Shown one piece after another: positions 50,831-62,875 of a stretch of DNA of 64,000 bases. Position numbers and translations under genes: made by a program. The DNA is from Cladopsammia gracilis (Eukaryota > Cnidaria > Anthozoa > Scleractinia > Dendrophylliidae). How positions within the stretch are numbered: position 1 is the first letter of the stretch; each line of letters opens with the position of its first letter. The stretch covers positions 582,001 through 646,000 of the forward strand of contig JAJGOT010000208.1 of the NCBI GenBank assembly GCA_022457155.1. The letters are read 5' to 3'. Under the pieces are notes generated by a model, which searched no databases, had not been told where the DNA came from, and was given only the letters and a program-made list of their open reading frames with translations.

Positions 50831-51809
50831 GATGAGGTTGTTATGTACGCCAACTGGGGACTTGCGTCGAACACAAGCCGCTCTTGCAGCTCTGGGGGAA
50901 AAAGGTTCACTCAATTTTGTTTAATGAATCGCATAGTATCGGATCAGGGTGACATTCTACCCGCCTCCGAAGGAACACATATATTTTGCTTCCTATTTAG
51001 CCAGGTCGGTCCGCCATAGTACTATAAAACTGTACCTTGCTGCCGTGCGTAATCTCCACATAAGCTGTGGGCACGGAGACCCGCTACAGGGTAAACTACT
51101 TTTAAAAAAGGTTCTCAGGGGTATTCTTTGCTACCAAGGGCAAACTCGAATTTTACGGCAACCGGTTACGCCCCATGTTCTGTTAGTCATACGTCCCATC
51201 CTCAAGGGCTGGCTGGGTAAACATGATTTTACTATGGTCTGGGCAGCTTTTACTTTAGCATTTTTGGGTTTCCTTCGCTGCAGCGAATTTACGTACCAAG
51301 GGGTTAACCGCTTTAGATCTCAATTCGAACTCTCTACAGATGCTATATCTTTTTATCCCAGTCTGGCCAGCCTGCAACATATGCTTGTTACCATTAAGGC
51401 CTCTAAGACAGATTGCTTTCGGCAGGGTAACACTCTTGTTATCGCCCGTTCTTCGGCTTCGCTATGCGCCGTTACCGCTATGCAAGAATATTTTCTAGCT
51501 GTTAGGCCGTTACCGGGGCCTCTGTTCTCTTTCCAGTCTGGTCGTCTCCTGACCAGATCCGCTGTTACAAGCCTTTTGAGGGATGCCGCTCATTCCGCGG
51601 GACTCCCTTACAAGTGCTTAAAGGGTCATAGTTTCCATATCGGAGCAGCCTCCGCGGCGGCTGCTGCGGGTTTGCCAGACTGGTTGATAAAAGTCCTAGG
51701 TAGATGGTCTTCTGACTGTTATCAGCTATATATTCGGACACCATCGTCCATTTTACTTTCGGCAGCCCCTAGGATGGCCTGCCTTCCCGCTACCCCCACC
51801 TTAGGCTAG
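50825..51809 (+). pseudogene. DIRS-like tyrosine recombinase
   Basis: The N-terminal SAM-like part (KRFTQFCLMNRI, DILPASEGT) is in one frame to about 50975. The rest (YFASYLARSVRHSTIKLYLAAV onward) is in the next frame to 51809. Catalytic landmarks: arginine in FLRCSEF, lysine in TIKASKTD, and tyrosine in SDCYQLYIRTP. The box II HxxR motif, normally GHSFRIGAA in this family, reads GHSFHIGAA, losing the second catalytic arginine. With the frameshift this copy cannot mobilise. Confidence 0.8.
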
Positions 51810-51928
51810 TGGTTATTACTCGATCTTGGGGGGATACATGCCCTGCATGCATCTGTGGCGGTTAAGTCTCGGCAGCGACTTCCCCCAAGATTTTGCCAGT
51901 GTTTTTTTACAAAGTTTTTTCATTTTCG

Positions 51929-52200
51929 ACCTGCCAATACTCCGGTCCGACCCAGCACTAGCTGTTTGTGTGAGGGCAGTGTACGGTGCTGGGTAGATAG
52001 GTGAGGCTTTTAGGTCACGCAATCTAATGGACCTGCCAATACTCTTGTTCTGTCCTGTCAGCGTGCAGTGCGGGGAAGACAAGTGAGGCTAAAAAATGGT
52101 CTTGCATTACTTGACCCGCCAATACTCTTTCTCTATCCAGCGTGTAGTGCTGGGGAGATAAGTGAGGCTAATGGTCACGCAACGAAGTTGCATGTCATGC
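51929..52200. repeat. Three imperfect tandem units at the DIRS-like 3' region
   Basis: Units start CTGCCAATACTC (or CCGCCAATACTC), contain a CAGCGTGTAGTGCTGGGGAGA-like core and end AAGTGAGGCTAATGGTCACG-like. The period is about 95 bp. Just upstream, ATCTTGGGGGGA and TCCCCCAAGAT form an inverted pair (about 51823-51895). Confidence 0.6.
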
Positions 52201-52628
52201 CAACTGCAGGGGATGTGTCCCCCATTACGCCAAACAATATGGTCGTGTTGTTATTGTCTACTTATATTAATCTTAGTCTACTCGTTATAAAATAAATGCG
52301 GAACAACGACATTAATGTAAATTGCAGTGCAGGATTGGTGCAATGGTGCGGCCTGGCTCAAACCCTGTAACTAGTGGTAGCAATATAAAAGTTCTAACAT
52401 ATTACTTTGTATAATAATATACATGAAAAAGTTACTCGATTCTGATTGGCTAAGAGCAGTGCAGTTCAAGTGTAACACCAGTGCAAAACATGTAACAATG
52501 GTGCAAAAAGTGTAACACCAGTGCAAATTACATTGGAAAAGAAAAAAAAATTTCCAAAACAAATTTTTGCAAAAAAAAATCCAAACAAAAATGGATGCAA
52601 ATTTTTTCATGTATAATTATTAATAAGT

Positions 52629-52788
52629 AATCATACGGTTTTCTCATTCAATTTGGGATTAATTTGCACGAGTGAGTTTTTAAAAAAGCTCAAAATTGCA
52701 CGAGCCGCTTTGGCGAGTGCAATTTTGAGCTTTTTTAAAAACTCACTCATGCAAATTAATCCCAAATTGAACTCGAAACCGTATGATT
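52629..52788. mobile_element. 160-bp near-perfect foldback
   Basis: The left arm from AATCATACGGTTTTC through GTGAGTTTTTAAAAAAGCTC is mirrored by the right arm ending GAAACCGTATGATT, with a loop GCTTTGG. Few mismatches. Confidence 0.8.
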
Positions 52789-53307
52789 ATCTACAGGTAC
52801 TAAAAGGTCAGTTGTGTGTCTAATTCTAACCACTTGAGAAACACCCGAGGTTGAAACATTTTTTCAGATCTTAATGGGTGAAACAAGAGACAACAAAAAT
52901 ATCACAAGTTGATAATGATTTTTCACAACTTGCACAGCCACTGATATGATAAGTTCCTGCCACACAACGATTTCGGCGCAAAATAATGACACTCTTCATT
53001 ATCTATTTCAACAGCTACTTTTTCTTCTTGGTATTGAGTTGGCAACTCTTGACTTCTCTTGGTGGTGAAACTCCCTGGTGACCAGGTGACCATAAAGCCA
53101 AGCAAATCCAAATTTTTTTTATATACACTGTAGTCAGATTTGGGCTGGGAGTTTTTGGGATTAGTAGTATAACTGGAATGAGTGGAATGCAATTCAGGGT
53201 GTAATTTGGCAAGTCATTTCAAATGCATTGAGTGTATTGCACTTAGACAATTAATTTGAAATTGCAAGCACCATGACCATTCACAAAGTCCAATTACTAC
53301 AGTAATA

Positions 53308-53532
53308 GTCCATTTTACAGTTATCTTCTTAGTGTCCTGGCCTTTGAGTGGAAGCAAGGCTGAAGGTGACCTTGATACAGACCTTGGAGCTTTTCAGATG
53401 TAAATTTAGCTAGTTAGCATGAGAACAGCATTAACATATGAAAGGCAGAAAGGTTTGCATCAAAGCAAGGTCACCTTCAGCCTTGCTTCCACTCAAAGGT
53501 ACGGTCACCAAGCACACAACTGTAAAATGGAC
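53308..53532. mobile_element. 225-bp MITE with TA target duplication
   Basis: Inverted ends GTCCATTTTACAGTT and AACTGTAAAATGGAC are flanked by TA. The inner arms CCTTTGAGTGGAAGCAAGGC and its complement continue the palindrome. Confidence 0.8.
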
Positions 53533-54307
53533 TATTAATCATACATGCATCAGGAAGCAGTTTTAATGGTACATGAGTACGTGTAATTGTAGTCCAGTAG
53601 TACTATAACATGACAAGGTCTACTCTATATTTGAGGGGGTGCGTGGAATAAGGTCCTAAGTGACTTTTGATGTAACATCAAATTCTCCCTGTGTTTTACA
53701 AGAGAATACAAGGAAATTTAAAATGAGAATCCAGCAGTTTATCAGAAGTCACTTAGGGCTTTTTTCCAAACACCCCTTCATTTTATTCCCAGTGTCGCCT
53801 GCAAGTGGTACCCCAAATAAGGTGAAAAGGCAGTTGTCACATGATGAGGAAGCTGCTGGGCTTCAAGTCAGACGAGGGCGAAAAACAACCGAAGAGGAAG
53901 AAGGAGAGATTGTCAGTGAACCATCCGACTCTGAGAGCAAAAAGAGTGACAAGCGGAGAAGATATTCATCATCAAAGAGCCATGACATTGAAGAGAATGC
54001 CAAAGAAGGGGATTTTGTCAGTGATCAGTCAGATTCTGAAAGCAGACAGAGTGACAAGCAAAGATAACATTCATCTTCAAGAGTTGCTGGCACTGATGAA
54101 AGACCTAAAGAAGAAGAAAGTGTCAGTAATCTGTCAGATTCTGAGGAGAGAAAACGTGAACAACAGAGAAAATATTCATCTCCCAAGAACACTGATGCCG
54201 AGACGAAAGCCAAAACAATAGAGCCAAAAGAAAAGGGTAAATTACATGTAATAATACATATTCTTGATACTGTACTTCATAATACTTAAACTAGATTTTT
54301 AAACAGT

Positions 54308-56094
54308 TACCGTAAAATTCCAAGGTAACGACCCCCTGAAAGTAGTGACCCCCGAAAGTAGCGTACCAACCCCACCCCCTCCCCAAAAATAGCAAGACCA
54401 AGGTTTAATAGCATATTTATTTTTCCAATCAGTAGTCAAGTGAAAGTGACATATGGTAACTTGATCACGATAATGAGGGTCTAAAATAGGGTTTCCCAAT
54501 CCTGCTTCCCGCCACTTTTTTTCCTTTCATCCCGCCATCCCGCTTGCTTCGAACATGTCATCCCGATCCTGCTTCCAAAATACTTTTTTTGCATGGCAAG
54601 TCGAAGTTTTTTCCGGACCAGACGGGATTTCCGCGGGCTAATGCACTACAACCTCGGTGTTTGTTTACGGTAAACAGCAGCAGTCAGTTTAGTTTGGTAA
54701 AGTTATCCGTTTTTGAGTAAGTGTTGAGGAGCCAAATGAAAGTTTTCTTTATCGGAGAACAGCGCATGGACCATGACGAAGGCCCTCCGTCACACCAAAC
54801 TTCAAAATTTCAAATAAAAAATAAATCACTTTTAAGTGTCAAAGGTATTTAGCACGTACTACTAATTGGGGACACTTTCCAGAACTAATTGGAATTTGGA
54901 AGTGGGTTTTTGAGGAGAGGGGAAAACCGGAGAACCCGGAGAAAAACGTCTCGGAGCAAGGAGAGAACCAGCAACAAACTTCAAAAACAAACTTTAAAAC
55001 ACGCCTACTACATAGGGGTTACTCACGAAATCTGACAGAGAAAACTCTATCAAAAATAAAATTCGAAGAAAGGTAAAATGTGCTTTTTAAACAGGAGGAG
55101 AAATCTGCCCCGGCTTTGTGAGAAAATACCAGTCATCAGTGCCAAATCTCAAAAAAAAAAAAAATAATGTTAAACTGGAACATAATACAGAACCAACCAC
55201 TGCCACGACAAATCTACAAAGAACCACACATGATATCTTTTAGAAAAGCCAAATCCTTTAAAGATATACTCCCTAGAGCAAAAACATACTTCCTGTTTTA
55301 ACATTTTAAAGCTTCCTTTTTCACAAAATTGCGACACCGTAACAGGTTCTGATTTAAGCACTCGTCGAATTGATAAAGACCAGGACTTCTGAAATGATTT
55401 CAAAAATAGACAGGATAGAAAAAGCGGTTTAAAAAATCACCTTTGTAAACATCCAGACTATAGTCTTCCTTCGCGGAATCGTGAAATATCCGAGTGCATT
55501 GTCGTCATATCATCATCCATCTCGTTTCCCGCCCGGAAAAATCAAGAATTCCCGCGTCCCGCCTTCAAATTTTCTTTCATCCCCCATCCCGCCAACCCTA
55601 TGTTAGGCCCTCGATAATTAAGGCACTTTACAATAAGGGAGGTATCGCTTATGCCACAAGCATTATAAAATGCCCATTCATGCTTCTTCAGTTCATTTTA
55701 CAATGTACGCCATGTTAAAACAAAACCCGTAGAATTTTCATCAAGGTGAACAGGAACGTACTAACAAAAACTTTTCTTCAAATTAAAATTGAAAACTCTA
55801 TATCATTTTCTCAACAGTTCTTAACGTATTATCAGGAATGTTTCTTCAAGTTGAAACTGAAAACTCTACCAGCGCACTAAGATATTGATACAGCAGACTA
55901 ACATGGCAGTGTGTCATGGAGAAGTAACAGTTAACAGTATCTGAACGAATTTCCGTCTTTTATTTTGGAAAAAGAGCTCAGTCACACCAACTTTATACAT
56001 GTGTATAACGTTTTTTGCTCCCCGAAAGTAGCATGCACCAAAGGCTGCTAATTCTGAAAGTAACAAAGGTTGTTACTTTTGGAATTTTACAGTA
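54308..56094. mobile_element. 1.8-kb TIR element in intron 2 of CDK11 copy C
   Basis: Ends TACCGTAAAATTCCAAGGTAAC and GTTACTTTTGGAATTTTACAGTA (each within 23 bases, inverted with few mismatches). The first nine bases match the family at 57938-58622, suggesting related mobilising enzymes. It contains two inverted ATCCCGCC/GGGATG-type blocks (about 54490-54600 and 55510-55610) indicating a nested foldback. No protein was recognised. Confidence 0.6.
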
Positions 56095-57937
56095 TCTTAA
56101 CTTAGTAAAACTTTAAAAAAAATAACTACATGTACCCTCACTGAAAATTACATTATGTCACTACATCTAAGGCACAATGGCTTCCTCTCTTATATGTTGC
56201 TGTTCTATCAAGTTTAGTAATGGAATGAAGCATTACAAACTTTAATTTATGCAGGTTATTTTGATAATCATGACAGGTTCGATAGTAAGAGCGAAATCAG
56301 AAGAATTAAGTGGAGAAGATAGTAATGAAGAAGACAGCGAAGACGACACTGAAACAGCAACTGCTACCAAGAGAGGGCAAAAAGAGATGAAGGGACTGGC
56401 AGATGTGAAGGAAGAGAGCAGTGAATCAGAGTCTGAAAGTGACAACAACGGTAGTAATGATGATGATGACGATGGCAAAGATGATGATGGTGACAAGGTG
56501 GATGCGAAAAAGGAAGGTAGTGATAAAATTAAAGAGCAGAAAGTAAAATATGTTAATCCAAGTGAAACTTAAGACATTGTTGCAAAGGGAAAAATACAGA
56601 CAAATGAAGAAAGTTCTAGTGAGGAGGAAGAAAGCAGTGAGGAAGAAAGTGATGAGGAAGATGACAGTGACAGTTCGGAAGAAAGTGAAGAAGAAGGGAC
56701 TAAGGAATTGGCACAGAAGACTGAACCAGTTGCTGAAAGCAACAAAGTGGATGAGTTTGAAACTGAGGATCTCCATTCAGAGTTGCAACAGCTCAAGAGG
56801 CAGAGACCAGCTGATGACAAATATAAACAGAAATCTAAAGCAGAGCGTCATTATCACCGAGGTGAAAGTTCACATAGGAAAAAAGAACGGGAATATTCAG
56901 ATGCCAGGGATTATAAAGAAAGGAAGATTTCTGACAAGGAGAAAACCTTAAAATATGAAAGTCAGGTGGAAAGTAGTCGTGTCCGAAGTGATAGCAAGGG
57001 TAGGCTGTATGAGAAAAGCAGATCTGGGGATAAGGGTGACGGTAAGCAAAGAGACAGTCGAGATAAGACCAGTGCTAATCCCAAGGATCTATCCAAAGGG
57101 CAATTAGACAGAACAAGTTCAAGAGGGAAATATTCTGAAGTGGAAGGTGACAGAGAAAGGAAGACTTCGAGGAAGGATACAGAAAAGCGCAGATCTCCTG
57201 AAAAAAACACAAGAACTGAAACTAAAGGTAAAGATCGAAAAGAGCACAGTGAGACCAGGAAGAAAACATCTTCAGAGAAAGTGAGTAAAGATAGCAGAGT
57301 CCGCGAAGATGTGCATTCTAGTAAACCGAAGAAAGACGAAGGGCCATTGTTGATCCTAACTGAGCGAGAAAGGCGGCAATTCTCCAATGAAATTGTTGAC
57401 ATAGAAAGTGAAGGAAGCAGCGAAGAAGGTGAACCAGGAGTGCTGCATTCAGATGCCGAAATGAAAGAAGATCAACCTTACAATAATGAACGGGAGAAGG
57501 AGAAAGATGCCAAGCTCCCGCCATATTATCCTGCTGTCCGAGGCTGCAGGAATGTCGAAGAGACAGAATTGAAGAGGGAACATATGGGGTGGTCTACAGA
57601 GCTAAGGATAGGAGAACAGGTTTGATTCCTTTTATTTTCTAATTTTTACATCGTAAAATTTTTATGTAATGATTGCAGTCAAGCCTTTGATTTTGATGAC
57701 TAAAACTCACAAGCAAAATAAGGCATGAGACCCTGGGCAACAAAACAATTTGTATAAAGTGTATTCCAATCTTTTTTTATTTTTAGGAGACATTGTCGCT
57801 TTGAAGAAGTTAAAGATGGAAAGGGAGAAGGAGGGATTTCCAATTACATCTTTGCGTGAAATCAACACCCTTCTTAAAGCACAGCATCCCAACATTGTGA
57901 CAGTTAGGGTAGGTGCCTTGTCAATTAAAGTAAAATT

Positions 57938-58622
57938 TACCGTAAACCTCTGAAAATAAGCCCCCCATCCCAAAAATAAGCCGCTCCTAGTTTATAACAA
58001 AACATTCCTTCCAATAATAAATATTCAAAATGGCGGCGCGTGGGAAATTTAAAAGCGAGAATAGGTGATATTCATATCCATTTTTTTGTACACTAAAATC
58101 ATATTTGTCCCTGTTTTTTAAAAAAATTTAATGAAGACTTTATTTCCAACAATTTAATGTCAATTTGTTATAACAATGGAGATTCCCTTTAAGGATTAAC
58201 CTGAAAATGATCAAGTTAACATGGAAGGGATTACCGGTAATGATAACACCATGCCAGAAACTGAGCCAGAAATTCCACTTAGACACTTCCACAGATGAAA
58301 GCAACGACGACTCAGATGAAGCAACTGAAGATGATCACTCAGATGAAACCGATTAAAGACGTTGTCAGTTTGTTAACCTGTTGAAAGATTTAATAAAATT
58401 TGTTATTGATTGCATCTTCAGAAAATTTAATGACCGCAAATGGCTGCAAAATTTTAAGACACAAAATGCCACCCAAAAATAGCCCCATTGTTTTTTAACA
58501 AATATTTTCCCAACCAAAAAAAGCCTACCTGAATATAAGCCCGCCCAAAAATAAGCCCGGCAAAGGGATGTTAGGCAAATATACAATGTAAGGCCAGGGC
58601 TTATATTCAGAGGTTTACAGTA
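57938..58622. mobile_element. 685-bp TIR element, complete in copy C
   Basis: Inverted ends TACCGTAAACCTCTGAA with one mismatch. Runs of AATAAGCC recur just inside both ends. A half of the AGGGAACCTCC foldback family (58017-58191) is nested. The right half is preserved in copy A at 2009-2176. Confidence 0.75.
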
Positions 58623-58862
58623 TTTCAGTATTCAAATGTGGTTCTAACAATATTGAATCTTTGACAAATGAAGTACATGTATGTGAATGAATCAAATGCA
58701 GTTGTGTTTGTGATTTAAGCAATTGCAAAGAAGCCTGGAAAAAAGTCCGGACTTCAGTGGGATTTGAATTCATGACCTCCATGTTACCCACGCATGGTAG
58801 CAAGGTGAACTGAGAGTGAAAAGAGAATGTTTTCTTGGCTAAAAAAATACAACACAGTTTTT

Positions 58863-59083
58863 GGAGGCGCGGTGGTCCAGTGGTTAGTGCCTCAGACTTT
58901 CAACCTGAAGGTCGGTGGTTCAAGCCTGCTCTCTGCCGTCGTGTTGTTTCCTTAGACAAGAAACTTTGCCCCATGTTGTCTCTACCTCACGCTAGGTGTA
59001 TAAATGGGTACCGGGGGACGAAATGTTATGCCGGGAGGTAACCCAACCCTAAAATTGCCAAGCACGGTACTGTACCCTTTCTA
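58863..59083 (+). mobile_element. tRNA-derived SINE, copy C
   Basis: Same insertion as at 2420 and 27580, with both pol III boxes. Confidence 0.75.
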
Positions 59084-62014
59084 ACTGCACGTTTAACCCT
59101 TTAATTGCGGAATTTCACTCAGAACACGTTTTTTGGGGTTAAAAAGTGGGTTTTCATGGATTTTTGGCCAAATAGGGTGTTTCCTGCGCTAAAAGTGTGT
59201 ATTTGTGAACGGGGGCAAGGTGTTTCATATATAGTTTCTGAGTGAAAACGATCAATTTTATCTTTGCTGTAGCTGTAAACTGATACCTTAGACTTTAAAA
59301 AAAAAAAGAAAAAAAAGTTTTTCCCATTTGATTTTCTTCCTTCTTTCTTTTCCTTTCATCTTTCCCTCCCTTTCTTTACTTGCTATCTTCGGCTATTTTT
59401 ACACTTTCTTTCACCTGGAAAAGTTTTGATCCAACCTTTCAAGGAACCCAAGAAATGAATCTGGAAGAATGTCCAGTGTGTGAGCCAAATTTGGCACTGA
59501 TTTTGCAACAAAAATGTAACAGGTTTTTCCGGCTGCATAACTGCAGAAGAATTTGACCGATTCCCAAAATTGACACATAAATGCATCAACTGCATGTCAA
59601 AGTTAACTTGTGAGGTGTGAATTGATGACGTCACAATGGCTTCCATGTGTAAAACCCCAAAACCCGTAAAAATCAGGGTTTAGGGTGTAAAGGGTTAAAT
59701 TTTATTGATGTTTTCAGGAGCAAAGGTGTTGTGTTGGAGTTTAAATATTCATTTATCTGAAACTGTAGGAAATAGTTGTTGGCAGCAACATGGATAAAAT
59801 CTACATCGTTATGGACTACGTTGAGCATGACCTGAAAGTTTTAATGGAGCATATGACGCAAGGATTTAGAATTGGTGAGCCATCATACTTGGAATACAGT
59901 AATTTTAGTTAATTGAAGGACTTGGTACAAAAGGGGCACAAGTGACTATTTTGGAGTTGGGTTTTGACATTGTTTTTGTAACGGCCAGTCAATTTGTCCT
60001 TTCTTTTATGTTAATTATTCATTTCTAGGTAAAATAATTAATAAGCATTTTATTATATTGCTAGTGGCCTAGACGATTCATCAATCCAAGGAAGAGTAAA
60101 GTTATCTATTTATCTCCATCTTCCTACTGTACATGTACAGTACCTGAAGGTTTTTTACTATCGAATTTGCCACAGATCGTCAACAGATTTACAACTACTT
60201 GTAGTATTTACAGTATCATGGCAAAACAGTTTTGTGACAACCAAGGAGATAATAATATTCTTCAAATTTATGTACAGTGTATTGCCATGCTGTGTTTAAT
60301 ATTTACTGTAGAGTTTAGACACTGGTTAGTCAACTTTCCCTTCAATTTTGTGAACAAGATCCTTTGTCATTATTTTATCTAGGTGAGGTCAAGACATTGA
60401 TGATTCAACTTCTAAGAGCTGTGGAACATCTCCATGACAACTGGATTCTTCACCGGGATCTTAAGGCCTCTAACTTACTCCTCAGCAACAAAGGAATCCT
60501 TAAGGTTAGCTTACGTTAACATTGTTCCCTGAATGTTTAAAGACTGTATGAATTAACCCTGTTTACATAGTGATAGCAAGCGTGACATTGGTGATTGCCC
60601 CGTTTAGAAATTCCTGACTGATCTCTACAAATCTTTGGAGGAAGTAACTTTAATTTGGTACTTTGTTTTACTTTTTCACAGGTTGGTGATTTTGGACTTG
60701 CAAGGGAGTATGGTTCTCCTCTAAAGAACTATACTCCAATTGTAGTGACCCTGTGGTACAGAGCACCTGAATTACTGCTTGGCACCAAGGTTTGTTGTTG
60801 TTCCTCTTGGGCAACGTAGCAAGATTAGCTGTTGCTTGTAAATTTTTCATTCTTATTTTGACAATGGTTTGAAATGCAGCAAATTATCATAGGACCGTAC
60901 TGCTCTGCAAGCCTTTTCTTTGCAAAAACCATTGATGAAAGTCCTGTGTGAGCGCTGTTCGCAGTGGGAAAAAGCTGCATGGCCCAACTACAAAAGCGTA
61001 TGGCCTTGCATGTTAAAATTTCAACAATTTTGTCTCCACATTGGTCATATGATAAAATACTTACTAAGTTACATGTAGGTCAGGCCGGATGGGAAAATGT
61101 TTGGTTCAAGGTCATGGCCCATGGACCTTGCTGCACTATGCCTGTATGCCATGACCTTGAGCCAAATATTTTTCCATGCGGCCCCAGCCGGCCCTCCCAC
61201 TTACTCAATAGTACATAATATCAATTCCAATTTTCCTTGTTTATAACTTTAAATATGTACATTTTATTTTAATCAAGATTTTGCTTCGAGTTGGTTTTGT
61301 AGCGGGATTGTTTTGCCCTTTACATGTAGGATGAGGATAATATTAACATAAAGTTTGTCTCCCATATATTGATGCCAACATTTAGTTCCACTTCTTACAG
61401 CATGAAGCAATGTTGAGCGTTAACTATAACTTCTGCTGAATTCAGAGTGGTGGAAATTTGAGTTTTTTTCCCACCATTTTGTCTTTTTGGTTTTTGTTAT
61501 TTTTTTCCTTTCATCACTTTTGGTCATTTTTCCTTCCTACTTCAAGACATTAAAGTAAGCTCCTGGAAACATGATGCATGTACATGTACATGTATATCAG
61601 ATATGATACTGTCCCTTACACAGTGTAAGTTATAATTCAGTGATTACATGTAACAACAGTCCTTATTTTTAGGAATACTCCACCCCTATTGATCTGTGGT
61701 CAGTTGGTTGTGTTTTTGCCGAATTGTTGACAATGAAGCCACTTTTTCCTGGCAAGTCGGAGATAGATCAGATCAACAGAATATTCAAAGTAAGGCTAAT
61801 GAACAAATTGCCGGTAACCATGCATCCAATACCACATGCAAGGAAATGTTCTTGCAACTGGTGTCATCTGAAGACAAGTTGTGCAACTAATGCAAAATGC
61901 AGGAGAGCATGCAACTAGAGAAAATGTGTAACTAGTGATAATGCTGTGCCAAGCACTGGAAAGTTCCATGCTCAATTTTGAATTTGCTTCTTATAGGCTC
62001 CAAAAAAACACATA

Positions 62015-62875
62015 AGTGGCCCAATATTAATGTAGCCAGAGCCCAACTTCATTGGCCCAATATTAATGTAGCAGAGCCCAGCTTCATTGCCCCAATATTA
62101 ATGTAGCCAGAGCCCTACATCATTGGCCCAATATTAATATAGCCAGAGCCCAACTTCATTGGCCCAGTATTAATGCAGCGAGAGGCCTACATCATTGGCC
62201 CAATATTAATGAAGCCAGAGCCCAACATCATTGGCCCAATATTAATGCAGCGAGAGGCCTACATCATTGGCCCAATATTAATATAGCCAGAGCCCAAACT
62301 TCATTGGCCCAATATTAATATAGCCAGAGCCAACTTCATTGGCCCAATATTAATGCAGCCAGAGCCCTTCATCATTGGCCCAATATTAATAGCCAGAGCG
62401 CAACTTCATTGGCCCAATATTAATGTAGCCAGAGCCCTACATCATTGGCCCAATATTAATGCCAGAGCCCAACTTCATTGGCCCAATATTAGTAGCAAGC
62501 CTACATCATTGGCCCAATATTAATGTCCAGAGCCCAACTTCATTGGCCCAATATTAATATAGCCAGAGCCCACTTCATTGCCCAATATTAATGTAGCCAG
62601 AGCCTACATCATTGGCCCAATATTAATATAGCCAGAGCCCAACTTCATTGGCCCAATATTAATGCAGCGAGAGGCCGACATCATTGGCCAAATATTAATG
62701 CAGCGAGAGGTCTACATCATTGGCCCAATATTAATGTGGCCGAAGCCCAACTTCATTGACCCAATATTAATGTAGCCAGAGCCCTTTATCATTGGCCCAA
62801 TATTTATATAGCCAGAGCCCAACTTGATTGGCCCAATATTAATGCAGCCAGAGCCCTACATCATTGGCCCAATAT
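62015..62875. repeat. 36-bp minisatellite in CDK11 intron, copy C
   Basis: About 24 units, the shortest of the three arrays. Several units have small internal deletions (for example TAATAGCCAGAG and TAATGCCAGAG) that break the 36-base phase. Confidence 0.9.

Larger units (their letters stand above)
48180..52310 (+). mobile_element. DIRS-like tyrosine-recombinase retroelement, degenerate
   Basis: Order of domains is Gag-like, reverse transcriptase, RNase H and tyrosine recombinase, the order of DIRS elements, with no LTRs or integrase. Termini are not defined: a hairpin CAAGGGGACTGATTGTCCCC lies near 48180 and a tandem-repeat tail near 51930-52200. It lies in intron 1 of CDK11 copy C, in the same orientation. 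Confidence 0.85.
46419..61789 (+). pseudogene. CDK11: CDK11 (PITSLRE) copy C: 5' part broken, kinase exons intact, 3' end outside window
   Basis: Exons: 46419-46744 (FKIKTLDEILQEKRRR, the family's conserved N-terminus), 53793-54236, 56255-57619 (acidic and K/R/S/E-rich, ending with the glycine-loop exon IEEGTYGVVYRAKDRR), 57787-57908 ([14 protein letters not shown] with the active-site lysine, PITSLRE motif), 59769-59874, 60383-60504, 60682-60789 and 61673-61789. Phases match across every junction. Lesions: an extra G at 46500/46501 giving a stop at 46503, an in-frame TAA at 54065, an extra A at 56294-56296, an in-frame TAA at 56570, and a 13-base loss at about 57562 between VEE and RIEEGTYG. 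None of the later exons is damaged. A DIRS-like element fills intron 1. Assembly error could explain single-base shifts, less easily the stops and the 13-base loss. Confidence 0.85.
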
